64,000 nucleotides of DNA, from positions 62,001 through 126,000 of the forward strand of contig NZ_CALSFO010000008.1 in assembly GCF_943736975.1 (NCBI RefSeq), in the 5' to 3' direction. Under the pieces are notes generated by a model. The model worked only from the letters and a program-made list of their open reading frames with translations. It searched no databases and was not told the origin of the DNA. The DNA is from Streptococcus sp. Marseille-Q0941 (GTDB lineage Bacteria; Bacillota; Bacilli; Lactobacillales; Streptococcaceae). Positions 9,158 through 18,041 of this stretch are shown piece by piece (positions within the stretch are counted from its first letter, which is position 1; each line of letters begins with the position of its first letter). Position numbers and translations under genes: made by a program.

Positions 9158-10018
9158 ATGGCGAAAACATTTTTTATCCCAAATAAAGAAAGCATTCTAG
9201 GACAACAGGAGATTTTAACAGCTAAGTCAGTTTTGGCCCTAGTAGATGGCTTAGAGTCACATAGTTATGATGCAGTTTACCTCCGTCAACCTCTCAATCA
9301 CCTTGAGTATATCGAGTGTGGGATTGTAGGGCAGTCGCAATTTCTTTTCAAGGTCAACTATGCGGATAGTCGAAAAGGCTATCAAGTGGTGATTTCAGAT
9401 TTTCTTACTAGAGCAGACTGGGAGATTGTAGAGACTCTCCTCCAGGCCCTATCTGGCAAGTTGGGGCAAGCGGTAGAAGGGCTAGAAGGATTTGACTTTG
9501 GAACCTATTTCCGACAAATGGCCAAGCATTATCTAGCTGATAAGGTGACTCGTCTAGTATATTGCCAAGGGCTCTTGTCCCCTATCTATCTCAACAAGGA
9601 CTACCTGGAGAGCTTTTTAGCTGAAGATGGCTTGACACGTTTTGAAGAGTTAGTGAAGAAGGTACAAGGATCAGATGCATATCCTTCCAGTGCTAAATTC
9701 TATCCAGATGGGGAAGGGAAGGTTCATGGTATCTACCACCTTGCTCAGGGAGTAAAAACTATTTTACCAAAAGAACCGGTGATTCCAGCTCCTTACGTGG
9801 AGCAATTAGTTGGCAAGGAGCTTGTTTGGGAAATTGATTTGGTGAAAATATCTGGAGATGGTTCTAAGCCTGAAAACTACGAAGCGGTAGCTAGATTAGA
9901 TTACAAAGCCTTCTTAGAAGCTCTTCCAAAGGAGCTCTATCAGGACCTAGATGCTAACCAAGTAGAAGTAGGGCCTGTTTTGGGGGAAGATTTTGAGAAC
10001 TTAGTAAAAGGTGACTAA
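9158..10018 (+). CDS. DUF4299-like cytoplasmic protein of unknown function
   Basis: 286 residues, soluble, with no signal peptide or membrane segment. I place it, with moderate confidence, in the streptococcal DUF4299 family; no catalytic motif stands out. The ATG at 9158 has a near-ideal AAAGGAGG 7 bases upstream. It is a single gene with its own promoter and a perfect CcpA operator, which suggests a role in carbon metabolism or in stress linked to sugar limitation (inference). Two hairpins downstream end transcription, the second shared with the converging gene. Confidence 0.8.
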   Translation: MAKTFFIPNKESILGQQEILTAKSVLALVDGLESHSYDAVYLRQPLNHLEYIECGIVGQSQFLFKVNYADSRKGYQVVISDFLTRADWEIVETLLQALSGKLGQAVEGLEGFDFGTYFRQMAKHYLADKVTRLVYCQGLLSPIYLNKDYLESFLAEDGLTRFEELVKKVQGSDAYPSSAKFYPDGEGKVHGIYHLAQGVKTILPKEPVIPAPYVEQLVGKELVWEIDLVKISGDGSKPENYEAVARLDYKAFLEALPKELYQDLDANQVEVGPVLGEDFENLVKGD

Positions 10019-10056
10019 AGGCATAAATGAAAGATACTAGTTTTAAATAATGTGAC

Positions 10057-10083
10057 AAGGCAGATCGTTTAGTCTGCTTTTTG
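10057..10083 (+). terminator. Terminator after DUF4299-like gene
   Basis: Arms GCAGA/TCTGC with an 8-base loop and a T-rich tail. Confidence 0.6.
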
Positions 10084-10092
10084 TATACACAA

Positions 10093-10121
10093 AAAATCCT
10101 GTCAAGAGCTGACAGGATTTT
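10093..10121. terminator. Bidirectional terminator between convergent genes
   Basis: Arms AAAATCCTGTCA/TGACAGGATTTT with a 5-base loop, A-rich on one side and T-rich on the other, between a + strand gene and a - strand gene. Confidence 0.9.
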
Positions 10122-10124
10122 ATA

Positions 10125-11096
10125 TTACATAAAGGCTAGAATTCGGAGATAATCAAAAACCAGTGCCATTTCTGCTAGGAAAAAGAGAAATAGGATACTT
10201 CCGTTGACTAGGAAAGCCAAGAGAAGGCGATAGAAGGAGTCGGTTTGGCTATCTTTACTTGGCCTTGAGATGGTATAGAGGTTGGCAAGAAGTGCCAGAC
10301 CAATGCTAATGAGGCAAAGAAGAGCCGCAAAACGTAGACTATTAAAGAAGGCAAAGAAACTCGCAATACCCGTGAGCAGGATAGGAAGGGCGAAGAGTCT
10401 GCTAAACTCTTGCAAGGCTTTTTCCAGTGTCCAATCATTGTCCTGATCGACAAAACGTTTAACCACGAATCCACCTACGAGGATTGAAAAGTAGAATAAA
10501 CTTGTCGCTACCAAGATGGAGAAGATAGAAAAGAGATTCAGTGAAGGGAAATGCTGGAGAGCTTTAGAGTCGATGGCTGCCATATGACCGTAGTAGACTT
10601 GCTTGATGTGATAGATGCTTAAGAAGAAACTCGTAGCAGAAAAGATAGTCAGGAGCGCAAAGGCAGTGTAACTATGTTTCTTATCTGTATCGAAACTAGT
10701 TGTCGGTTCTTTCAGAGCTCCTCGTAGCCAAATCCAAAAATCAGTAAATTCTTCTTTGAAGATTGCTGTTTTTGTAGGGACAGGGTCTGGGACAAATGGA
10801 CTTTCCAAGGATTTGTTGGTCAAAGGTTTGCTTGTCTGAGAAACTTCTTTAACAGATTCTTCTGACTTGTCTATCTTTTCTGTATTTTCCACGATCTCTT
10901 CGTGTTCGCCATTCTCTACTTTTTCTAGGTCAGCTTCTTGTTCTTCAGAATTGACTTGAAGATTTTCTTCAACCACTGGCGCCTCTTCTCTTGTCTCTAC
11001 ATCTTCTTCAAGGAGAACTGAGTCGGATGGGCTATCTTTTTTATCATTGTTGGCTGTTTTCTCGAAATCAGCACTTTCGAACCATTCTTGAGTCAT
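10125..11096 (-). CDS. Membrane protein with acidic N-terminal region, unknown function
   Basis: 323 residues. The first 110 or so are very rich in Glu, Asp, Ser and Thr (low complexity, probably disordered and cytoplasmic). The second half carries about five hydrophobic segments (roughly residues 150-170, 190-215, 240-260, 265-285 and 300-320). The ATG at 11096 has AGGAGG upstream on the minus strand. It lies 48 bases downstream of the DUF4097 gene and is likely the last gene of a leftward operon starting at the PadR-like regulator. I do not recognise a defined function; conserved neighbours suggest an envelope-stress role (inference). Confidence 0.75.
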   Translation of the reverse strand: MTQEWFESADFEKTANNDKKDSPSDSVLLEEDVETREEAPVVEENLQVNSEEQEADLEKVENGEHEEIVENTEKIDKSEESVKEVSQTSKPLTNKSLESPFVPDPVPTKTAIFKEEFTDFWIWLRGALKEPTTSFDTDKKHSYTAFALLTIFSATSFFLSIYHIKQVYYGHMAAIDSKALQHFPSLNLFSIFSILVATSLFYFSILVGGFVVKRFVDQDNDWTLEKALQEFSRLFALPILLTGIASFFAFFNSLRFAALLCLISIGLALLANLYTISRPSKDSQTDSFYRLLLAFLVNGSILFLFFLAEMALVFDYLRILAFM

Positions 11097-11144
11097 GATG
11101 GGACCTCCTTTTTTATTTCTTGTTTGAGTAGTAATGATTAACTA

Positions 11145-12098
11145 TTAATAATGATTTCTCGAATTGGGTGAGCGATCTGGTTCGTCTGGAATGTTGATAT
11201 CTTGGCCCGCTTTTGCAAGGAGGGTGTCTTGAGTATCTTTCTTCTCTACGTTGTAAGGATTGGAGAATTCTTCGTCCTTATTTTCATGATTTCCCTGGAC
11301 AGGATGAACTCCTTCTCGAGTTCGATGATAAATAGCGCCGTGTTCAGATGAGAGGTTAAGATTGATTCTCTCAAGTTCTTTTTTGGATAACTGGATAACC
11401 ATATCTTTTTTTGCCTTTAGCTCTACCTTACCGTGCACTTGGATATTGTCTGTAGTGATATGTTCATGGTCTGCTTGGATGCGGCTATCTGTTAGACTTG
11501 TTTCAAATACATTGACAATCCCAGTTGTGGTCAGTTGGCTGTTTTTGATCTCGCTATTAGTGATACGAAGAAGATAGCCATTTGACTGAATCTTGGCGTT
11601 GCTGACTTTTGCATTAGCAATCGAAAGGATACGATGGTTAACCTGGGCTGTTAGGTTTTTTAATTCTCTTCCTTTTGGTAGTGATAGAACGACTTCATCA
11701 TTGCGACTTGAGACTCCACTTGCGATAAATAGGATTCCCTCGATACTAGAACCTACAAAGCGGTGTGTCGTTGACTTGGTGTCGGAAATCTCAAGAGTTT
11801 TTTCTTTGATAGAATGTTGGAGATTTTCTTTTTCAGAGATGGTTGGATGATACTGGATGTGAATCTTATCATCGTTTGACTCCGTAATGACGAGCGAATG
11901 TTCTGTCAGTGAGATGTTTAGATTTTCAATATCTTGATCAAAAACGAGTTCTTCCATTCGACTTTCAAATACTGGATTTTGAGACATTGCAAGAAGGCTT
12001 CTGACACCATCTGTTTGGATACCGATGATCATCATGGAAAAACCAATGATACTGGTGACAACACCAAAGATAAGAAATCCTTTTGTCCATTTACGCAT
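11145..12098 (-). CDS. DUF4097-family (LiaG-like) membrane-anchored protein
   Basis: 317 residues from the ATG at 12098, which has AGAGG eight bases upstream; a GTG three codons earlier is possible. One N-terminal membrane segment (about residues 9-30) is followed by a repetitive beta-strand region typical of DUF4097 'adhesin-like' beta-helix domains, and a polar C-terminus. It follows a DUF1700/HAAS gene and a PadR-like regulator, a triad common in Firmicutes and linked to envelope stress. The exact function is unknown. Confidence 0.8.
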   Translation of the reverse strand: MRKWTKGFLIFGVVTSIIGFSMMIIGIQTDGVRSLLAMSQNPVFESRMEELVFDQDIENLNISLTEHSLVITESNDDKIHIQYHPTISEKENLQHSIKEKTLEISDTKSTTHRFVGSSIEGILFIASGVSSRNDEVVLSLPKGRELKNLTAQVNHRILSIANAKVSNAKIQSNGYLLRITNSEIKNSQLTTTGIVNVFETSLTDSRIQADHEHITTDNIQVHGKVELKAKKDMVIQLSKKELERINLNLSSEHGAIYHRTREGVHPVQGNHENKDEEFSNPYNVEKKDTQDTLLAKAGQDINIPDEPDRSPNSRNHY

Positions 12099-12684
12099 GT
12101 CTTTCACCTCTCTTTCCTCTATTAAGAATCCATTGGATGAGTCGAAGGACTAGTAATCCAAAGAAACGTGTTACGTAAGAAGTGGCTAGTAAGACTAGGG
12201 ATGAAGCTCCGATCGCCAGTAAACCACCACCAAAAATCAGCACAAAAGCAGATGTAGATTCAGCCAGAATGTAGAAGCTTTCAAATAGGAGAACAGCTCC
12301 GAGAACCATCCCAGCTGCTGATACAGCAAAGAAGGCTATAAGTACGCTGACAGCGGCGATAAAAATGCCGATGATAGCCATGAGAAGAGCAATTCCGACT
12401 GGAATTCCGATAGGAGCTGCAAGAAGGGCTAGTAGAGCGATGCGTAAAATATGGCGGTCGTTCTTGCTGGAATTTTCTTCGTTGATTTTCTTATCAAGAA
12501 GAGTAGTCAGGACATCATGGGCAGCTTCTTTTGGACTTCCCAGGCTAGCGATAAGCTCCTCCTCACCTTCTGGACCCGCATCATCAAAGAGTTCTTTGAA
12601 GTAATCCATGGCTTCAATGCGATCAGATTGAGGAAGCTTCATCAGATAGGCTTCAAGCTGATTCAAATATTCAGTTCTTGTCAT
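12091..12684 (-). CDS. DUF1700/HAAS-domain membrane protein
   Basis: 197 residues. The N-terminal 60 residues (MTRTEYLNQLEAYL to EEELIASLGSPKEAA) form the helical HAAS signalling module found next to PadR-like regulators. Three or four hydrophobic segments follow (about residues 80-120, 125-150 and 155-180) and a short basic tail. It overlaps the PadR-like gene by 14 bases and the DUF4097 gene by 8, so the three are translationally coupled. The likely role is a membrane partner of the regulator, by analogy with related modules. Confidence 0.85.
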   Translation of the reverse strand: MTRTEYLNQLEAYLMKLPQSDRIEAMDYFKELFDDAGPEGEEELIASLGSPKEAAHDVLTTLLDKKINEENSSKNDRHILRIALLALLAAPIGIPVGIALLMAIIGIFIAAVSVLIAFFAVSAAGMVLGAVLLFESFYILAESTSAFVLIFGGGLLAIGASSLVLLATSYVTRFFGLLVLRLIQWILNRGKRGERHA

Positions 12685-12997
12685 GGCGAACGCTCCCTTC
12701 TATGATGCCGTTGATAGTGTCAGTGTAGAGTGTCCACTCTTCTCTGAGTACAAATAGTTGCTCCTCCCCAATCTCTGTTAAGGAGTAGTATTTCCGCATC
12801 CGACCTTGGTATTCGCGAGAGTATGTAGTCAGATAGCGGTTGGTATCCAGTTTTTTCAAGATGGGGTAGAGGGTAGATTCCTTGATTTTGGCAATGAGTT
12901 TAATGGTTTGACTAATTTCATAACCATAGGAATCCCCTTGTTCTAGGATGGCCAAGATGAGAAATTCAATCAAGGCCGCTGATGTTGGAAAATACAT
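12671..12997 (-). CDS. PadR-family transcriptional regulator
   Basis: 108 residues, the size of a subfamily-2 PadR protein: a winged helix (ILAILEQGDSYGYEISQTI, LYPILKKLDTNRYLTTY) and a short C-terminal dimerisation helix. It probably represses its own operon and responds to membrane or drug stress (family knowledge). The ATG at 12997 has GGAGGTG upstream. Its promoter carries a TACAT-N4-ATGTA palindrome between -35 and -10, a plausible autoregulatory operator. Confidence 0.9.
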   Translation of the reverse strand: MYFPTSAALIEFLILAILEQGDSYGYEISQTIKLIAKIKESTLYPILKKLDTNRYLTTYSREYQGRMRKYYSLTEIGEEQLFVLREEWTLYTDTINGIIEGSVRHDKN

Positions 12998-13016
12998 GGG
13001 GCACCTCCTTTTTTAG

Positions 13017-13110
13017 TATGTAAAAATTTTATATATAATTATTCTACACATACATCATACATCTAAATGTAAGCCCTGTCAAGTAATATGTGTAAAATTT
13101 TTATATATAA
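13017..13110 (-). promoter_or_regulatory. PadR operon promoter with operator-like palindrome and flanking repeats
   Basis: Read on the minus strand, -35 TTGACA (13082-13077) and -10 TATGAT (13059-13054) are 17 bases apart. A palindrome TACATCTAAATGTA (13058-13071) fills most of the spacer. Near-identical A/T-rich repeats (TATG then TAAAA...TATATATAA) lie at 13017-13038 and 13087-13110, flanking the promoter. Confidence 0.7.
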
Positions 13111-13112
13111 AA

Positions 13113-13138
13113 AATCTCCTAGTAAAAACTAGAAGATT
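13113..13138 (-). terminator. Terminator of the MFS gene
   Basis: Minus-strand hairpin with arms AATCT-CTAGT/ACTAG-AGATT, a TTTT loop and a following T-run. It sits just after the MFS stop codon. Confidence 0.75.
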
Positions 13139-14303
13139 AGAGGATTTCCTCAGTTTTATCCACCATAAAGAGGGCGATTGTCATGATGATATCAATGATG
13201 AGGAGAGCTAGAACAGCTGGAATCCAAGATTGAAACATGTCAAAACTATAGCCAAACAGAGTTGGTCCAAAGGCTGCTAGGATGTAACCACCGGTCTGGG
13301 CAAGTCCAGATAATTGGGCTGTCTTTTCAGGGGAACTAGTTTTGATGGAGAAGCAAACCATGAGATAAGGGAAAAGAGCGCTACAAGCAGTACCAATCAA
13401 GAGATGCGCTACTAACCAGTAAAGGAAACTCTTGCTCGGGTATAGGAGCATGGCAATTCCAAACATTCCAGCTAGCGAGATGACTGTCAGCATGATTTGA
13501 CGGTGACCATTGGACAAACGAGTCGTTAAACTTGGAATTGTCATCGAGAAGGGGATACTAATCAGTGAAAAGATAGAAGCCAGAAGACCAGCGTCCGTAT
13601 GAGATAGTCCAGCACTGATTGCCATGGTAGGTAACCAGGTCATACTGGTATAGAAGAGCAAGGACTGAAGTCCACCGAATACAATAATAGCCCAAACTTC
13701 CTTGTTTTTTAAGATATTCTCTTTCTTTTGTTTTTTCTCACTTCTTTTTAGAAAATGATTGTGACGATGATTGGGGAACCAGACAACTAAAGTTAGTAGG
13801 CAGGCCAAGGATAAACAGAGGATCAAGCCTTTCCAAGATGTCGCCTGAGTAATGGGTACAGAGAGATAGGAAGCAAGAGCCGTTGTAATCCCCATAGAGG
13901 TCACATAGATGGTTGTCAGGAGGCTAATCTTTTGTGGGTAGTTGGCCTGAATAGCGCTAGGCAGGAGCACGTTAAAAATAGCGATACTTGCTCCGATGAG
14001 TAGGGTTCCCAGATAAAGCAATGGGAGATTGAAGATACGAATCACTGAACCTATGGTCAATACGATAAGGCTGTAGGTAAAAAGGTGCTCGAGTCCAATC
14101 TTTTGAGCTAAACGGGTCGCAAAAGAGGAAAAAAGAGCAAACATTAAGAGAGGAAGGCTAGTCAAAACACCAAGTGAGCTGACCTCAACTCCTAAACCTT
14201 GAGCAATATCTCCTAAAATAGTCGGTAAGGCTGTAAAAGGAGTTCTTAAGACCGCTCCGATTAAGACAATTCCTAGAATAAAAAAGAGTGATCGTTTTTT
14301 CAT
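13137..14303 (-). CDS. MFS transporter, CynX/NimT-like
   Basis: 388 residues from the ATG at 14303, which is preceded by GAGG on the minus strand; an upstream in-frame ATG at 14366 has no ribosome site. Twelve hydrophobic segments with a basic loop between segments 6 and 7 (HRHNHFLKRSEKKQKK) fit the major facilitator fold. The overall look is that of the CynX/NimT cyanate/nitroimidazole exporter-like family. The substrate is unknown. It is a single gene with its own terminator. Confidence 0.82.
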   Translation of the reverse strand: MKKRSLFFILGIVLIGAVLRTPFTALPTILGDIAQGLGVEVSSLGVLTSLPLLMFALFSSFATRLAQKIGLEHLFTYSLIVLTIGSVIRIFNLPLLYLGTLLIGASIAIFNVLLPSAIQANYPQKISLLTTIYVTSMGITTALASYLSVPITQATSWKGLILCLSLACLLTLVVWFPNHRHNHFLKRSEKKQKKENILKNKEVWAIIVFGGLQSLLFYTSMTWLPTMAISAGLSHTDAGLLASIFSLISIPFSMTIPSLTTRLSNGHRQIMLTVISLAGMFGIAMLLYPSKSFLYWLVAHLLIGTACSALFPYLMVCFSIKTSSPEKTAQLSGLAQTGGYILAAFGPTLFGYSFDMFQSWIPAVLALLIIDIIMTIALFMVDKTEEIL

Positions 14304-14516
14304 GTGAACCTCAATAAACTGATTTTGATAACAGCTTATTTTAAAGCTTTTTCCTATAGATGTCAAGATAGAGAGAATCCGTTACTTAGCTCAGCGAAAT
14401 CATGGGAAAAAGAAGGATAGATTTACTAGTTTTTTTCTGCTATTCAAATAAAAATAGGAAAGTCTGGAAATTTGTGATAAAATAGTGAAAGAAAATCTAT
14501 ACATTGGAGAAGTACT

Positions 14517-15347
14517 GTGTCTGAAAATCGTAAATTTAGCGTCTTGATGTCAGTCTATGTTAAAGAAAACCCAGTCTTTCTAGAAGAGGCGGTAGAGAGT
14601 ATCATACATCAAACGCTCAAACCTAGCGAGGTGGTCATCGTCGAAGATGGTCTGCTGACACCTGAACTGTATCAAGTTTTGGAGAAATTGGAAGCACAGT
14701 CTAGTATTCCAATCAAGCGTTGCCCACTTGAGCAAAATCGTGGCTTAGGTTTAGCGCTTCAGTATGGCGTCTTACAGTGCCAATATGACGTCATTGCTCG
14801 TATGGATACAGATGATATTGCTGTCGAAGACCGTTTCGAACAACAGTTCGAATTGATGGAAACAGAGAATTTGGATTTGCTGGGTGGTCATATTGCAGAA
14901 TTTATCGATCAACCAGACGAGATTGTGTCTTATCGTCGTGTGCCGATTAAGCATGAGGATATCGTTGCCTACCAGCGTATGAGAAGCGCCTTTAATCACA
15001 TGACTGTCATGTTCAAAAAAGAAATGGTGCTCAAGGCTGGTAACTATGAGGATGGTCTTTATATGGAAGATGATCTTCTCTGGCTCAATATGATTAGTGC
15101 TGGAGCTCGAACTGGAAATGTGGATCAAATCCTATGTAAGGTACGAGTGGGGGCAGGGATGTTTGAACGCCGTGGGGGCCTTCGCTATCTCAAACTCTAT
15201 CGTCAGGCACGTCAAAGAATGCACGCGCGTGGGCAGATTTCTTATGGCGAATACCTGAAAAGTGTTTTAATTCAGGTTGTCGTTGCTCTGTGCCCAGGCT
15301 TTGTGCGACAGTTTATATTTTTAAAACTTCTAAGAAAAAGCAAGTAA
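14517..15347 (+). CDS. Glycosyltransferase family 2
   Basis: 276 residues from a GTG start with GGAGA eight bases upstream. The GT-A nucleotide-binding fold is seen in SVYVKENPVFLEEAVESI at the N-terminus and the metal-binding DXD-type motif in ARMDTDD near residue 98. The later MEDDLLW near residue 180 fits the acceptor/base region. It transfers a sugar from a nucleotide donor at the cytoplasmic face. It precedes a CapD-like sugar-nucleotide enzyme by 77 bases, suggesting joint work on a surface polysaccharide (inference). Donor and acceptor are unknown. Confidence 0.85.
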   Translation: MSENRKFSVLMSVYVKENPVFLEEAVESIIHQTLKPSEVVIVEDGLLTPELYQVLEKLEAQSSIPIKRCPLEQNRGLGLALQYGVLQCQYDVIARMDTDDIAVEDRFEQQFELMETENLDLLGGHIAEFIDQPDEIVSYRRVPIKHEDIVAYQRMRSAFNHMTVMFKKEMVLKAGNYEDGLYMEDDLLWLNMISAGARTGNVDQILCKVRVGAGMFERRGGLRYLKLYRQARQRMHARGQISYGEYLKSVLIQVVVALCPGFVRQFIFLKLLRKSK

Positions 15348-15424
15348 TTGTAGCCAATTGGATTTTAAAAATTTATCTGAAGATTACTAGAAAATGTGAT
15401 TCTGTGTAGGAGGATACCATTCAC

Positions 15425-17275
15425 ATGAATAAAAAAATAACAGATTACGTAATTGATCTGGTTGAAGTATTAAATAAACAACAAAAACAAATATTTTGGG
15501 GATTTTTTGATATTGCCAGTATGGTCTTATCAATTATTGTTTCCTATATTCTATTTTATGGCTTGATTAATCCAGCCCCAGTAGACTATGTCATTTACAC
15601 AGGTCTAACCTTCCTGTTCTATCAACTTATGATTGGCTTCTGGGGTCTCAACGCTAGCATTAGTCGCTATAGTAAAATCACAGATTTTATGAAGATATTC
15701 TTCGGAGTGACCATCAGTAGTATCTTATCTTATGTTATTTGCTATGCCTTTTTGCCACTTTTTTCTGTCCGCTTTATCGTACTCTTTATCCTATTAACAA
15801 CTTTCTTGATTCTACTTCCTCGTATCACTTGGCAGTTGATTTACTCAAGACGTAAAAAGGGAAATGGAGATGGAGAACACCGCCGTACCTTCTTGATTGG
15901 TGCCGGAGATGGTGGAGCGCTCTTTATGAACAGCTACCAACATCCTACTAGTGACCTTGAGTTAGTTGGGATTTTGGATAATGATGAAAAGAAAAAAGGT
16001 CAAAAGCTTGGGAAAATCCCAGTTTTGGGTTCTTATGATGATCTACCAGAATTGGCCAAACGCTACAGAGTAGAAAAAGTTATCGTTGCGATTCCGTCTC
16101 TAGATCCATCTGAATATGAGCGAATCCTGCAAATGTGTAACCATATCGGTATAAAATGCTTTAAGATGCCGATGATTGAGTCAGTTGTGCAAGGTATCCA
16201 GCCTCAAGCAGGTGGTTTCCAGAAAATTGATATCACAGACCTTTTGGGACGTAAGGAGATTCAGCTTGATGAATCGCGTCTAGGTTCTGAAATCACTGGT
16301 AAAACCATCTTGGTGACTGGTGCCGGAGGTTCAATTGGTTCAGAAATTTGCCGTCAAGTTAGTCGCTTCAATCCTGAACGTGTCATTTTGCTCGGTCATG
16401 GAGAAAACTCTATTTATCTAATTTACCATGAATTGATTCGCAAGTTCCAGGGAATTGATTTTGTTCCTGTCATTGCCGATATTCAAGATTACGATCGTTT
16501 GCTTCAAGTCTTTGAGCAGTACGAGCCAGCCATTGTTTACCATGCTGCAGCCCATAAGCATGTTCCGATGATGGAGCGCAATCCAAAAGAAGCCTTTAAA
16601 AATAATATCCTTGGAACATACAATGTTGCCAAGGCAGTTGATGCAGCGAAAGTACCTAAAATGGTTATGATTTCAACTGATAAGGCTGTCAATCCGCCGA
16701 ATGTAATGGGAGCTACCAAACGTGTTGCAGAGTTGATTGTTACTGGATTTAACCAACGTAGCCAGTCTACTTGTTGTGCGGTACGTTTCGGGAATGTACT
16801 TGGTAGTCGGGGCAGTGTGATTCCTGTCTTTGAACGTCAGATTGCTGAAGGCGGTCCTGTAACGGTGACGGATTTCCGAATGACTCGTTACTTTATGACC
16901 ATTCCAGAAGCTAGTCGTTTGGTGATACATGCGGGTGCTTATGCCAAGGATGGAGAAGTCTTTATCCTTGATATGGGCAAACCTGTTCGCATCTACGATT
17001 TGGCTAAGAAAATGGTTCTACTCAGTGGTCATACTGAAAATGAAATTCCAATCGTAGAAGTAGGTATTCGCCCAGGTGAAAAACTATACGAAGAGTTGCT
17101 TGTGTCAACTGAACTAGTTGACAATCAAGTAATGGACAAGATCTTTGTTGGTAAAGTAAATGTGATGCCTCTTGAGATGATCAACCAGAAGATTGAAGAG
17201 TTCCGTACCTTGCAGGGTTCTGAATTGAAGAGAGCAATCATAGCTTTTGCTAATGAAACAACTCATGTGGATTAA
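15425..17275 (+). CDS. Membrane-anchored UDP-sugar epimerase/dehydratase, CapD/FlaA1-like
   Basis: 616 residues, the usual length for the long WbpM/CapD group. Four N-terminal membrane segments (about residues 25-130) precede a CoA-binding-like Rossmann domain (TFLIGAGDGGALF, about 155) and a SDR domain from about 285 with the NAD motif VTGAGGSIGSE. The SDR signature ISTDKAVNPPNVMGATKR and the conserved KHVPMMERNP segment are both present. The family converts UDP-GlcNAc to 4-keto-6-deoxy or epimerised sugars for capsule, glycan or teichoic acid synthesis. AGGAGG lies 11 bases before the ATG. A terminator with a 16-bp stem follows. Confidence 0.9.
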   Translation: MNKKITDYVIDLVEVLNKQQKQIFWGFFDIASMVLSIIVSYILFYGLINPAPVDYVIYTGLTFLFYQLMIGFWGLNASISRYSKITDFMKIFFGVTISSILSYVICYAFLPLFSVRFIVLFILLTTFLILLPRITWQLIYSRRKKGNGDGEHRRTFLIGAGDGGALFMNSYQHPTSDLELVGILDNDEKKKGQKLGKIPVLGSYDDLPELAKRYRVEKVIVAIPSLDPSEYERILQMCNHIGIKCFKMPMIESVVQGIQPQAGGFQKIDITDLLGRKEIQLDESRLGSEITGKTILVTGAGGSIGSEICRQVSRFNPERVILLGHGENSIYLIYHELIRKFQGIDFVPVIADIQDYDRLLQVFEQYEPAIVYHAAAHKHVPMMERNPKEAFKNNILGTYNVAKAVDAAKVPKMVMISTDKAVNPPNVMGATKRVAELIVTGFNQRSQSTCCAVRFGNVLGSRGSVIPVFERQIAEGGPVTVTDFRMTRYFMTIPEASRLVIHAGAYAKDGEVFILDMGKPVRIYDLAKKMVLLSGHTENEIPIVEVGIRPGEKLYEELLVSTELVDNQVMDKIFVGKVNVMPLEMINQKIEEFRTLQGSELKRAIIAFANETTHVD

Positions 17276-17286
17276 ATATAAAAAAT

Positions 17287-17342
17287 AAGGTATTATCCGT
17301 CAAATCTTCTTTAAGTGGAGGTGACAGGTAATATCTTTTTTC
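17287..17342 (+). terminator. Terminator after the CapD-like gene
   Basis: Arms 17287-17302 and 17322-17337 form a 16-base-pair stem if three G-U pairs are counted, followed by a T-run. Confidence 0.8.
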
Positions 17343-17438
17343 TATATTTAGAGGAATTTTCAGCTAATTTTAAACATATTTGCTCTAAGTGAACAGATAT
17401 GGTAAAATATAACAAATAACAATAACAGAGAGTATCTT

Positions 17439-17903
17439 ATGATTAACGCTTATAAAAGTTTCTTTAAAGGCTATGTAGATTTTGCAGGCCGTTCAACACG
17501 TTCAGATTTCTGGTGGGTTTGGCTTGGAAATATGATTCTTTATATTCCTTTCTTCTTAACATACGGAAATGCTCTAGCTAATTCACGAAAAGAGAGCGCT
17601 CTTATTGCTTTGGGCTTTATCGCTATTATCTATTTTATTTTTGGCTTAGCACTTTTCTTACCGTCGCTTGCTTTGATGGTCCGTCGCCTTCGTGACGCTG
17701 GTTTCCACTGGGCACTTATCTTTATTTTATTCGTTCCACTGGGTAGTATTGTTCTTCTAGTACTTTTTGCTATGCCAACAAAGGAAGAAGCAACTCCAGT
17801 TATGAACCAAGTAAAAGAAGTTCAAGCTGAAGAAGCTGAAGAAGTTGTAGAGGCAGTTGAAGCTCAAGAAGTCTCACCATTTGAAGAAATAGACAAGAAC
17901 TAA
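17439..17903 (+). CDS. DUF805 membrane protein (copy 1 of 3)
   Basis: 154 residues. The DUF805 hallmarks are present: an aromatic N-terminus (INAYKSFFKGYVDFAGRSTRSDFWW), three or four membrane segments and the RRLRDAGFHWALI loop. A Glu/Val-rich acidic tail of about 35 residues ends in FEEIDKN. The function of the family is unknown. It is the first of three adjacent homologues. A CodY-like sequence AATTTTCAGCTAATT (17355-17369, 13 of 15) lies upstream; chance matches are likely in AT-rich DNA. Confidence 0.85.
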   Translation: MINAYKSFFKGYVDFAGRSTRSDFWWVWLGNMILYIPFFLTYGNALANSRKESALIALGFIAIIYFIFGLALFLPSLALMVRRLRDAGFHWALIFILFVPLGSIVLLVLFAMPTKEEATPVMNQVKEVQAEEAEEVVEAVEAQEVSPFEEIDKN

Positions 17904-17970
17904 AGTAAAATTGTTAAAGCATCTCTAGTTGATAAGATCTTTTAAGATTGTAAAGCTAGATCCTAAAAAC

Positions 17971-18000
17971 ACTCCCAGGTCTTTTACTAGATCTGGGAGT
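17971..18000 (+). terminator. Hairpin between DUF805 copies 1 and 2
   Basis: Arms ACTCCCAG/CTGGGAGT with a 14-base loop that can pair internally. There is only a short pyrimidine tail, so termination may be partial. Confidence 0.6.
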
Positions 18001-18041
18001 CTTCTATAACTGTACAGTAAAATAAAAATTGGGAGTATCGT

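Noticed and set aside
17355..17369. CodY-like box AATTTTCAGCTAATT upstream of DUF805 copy 1
   Set aside because: Two central mismatches and high A/T background make it unconvincing.
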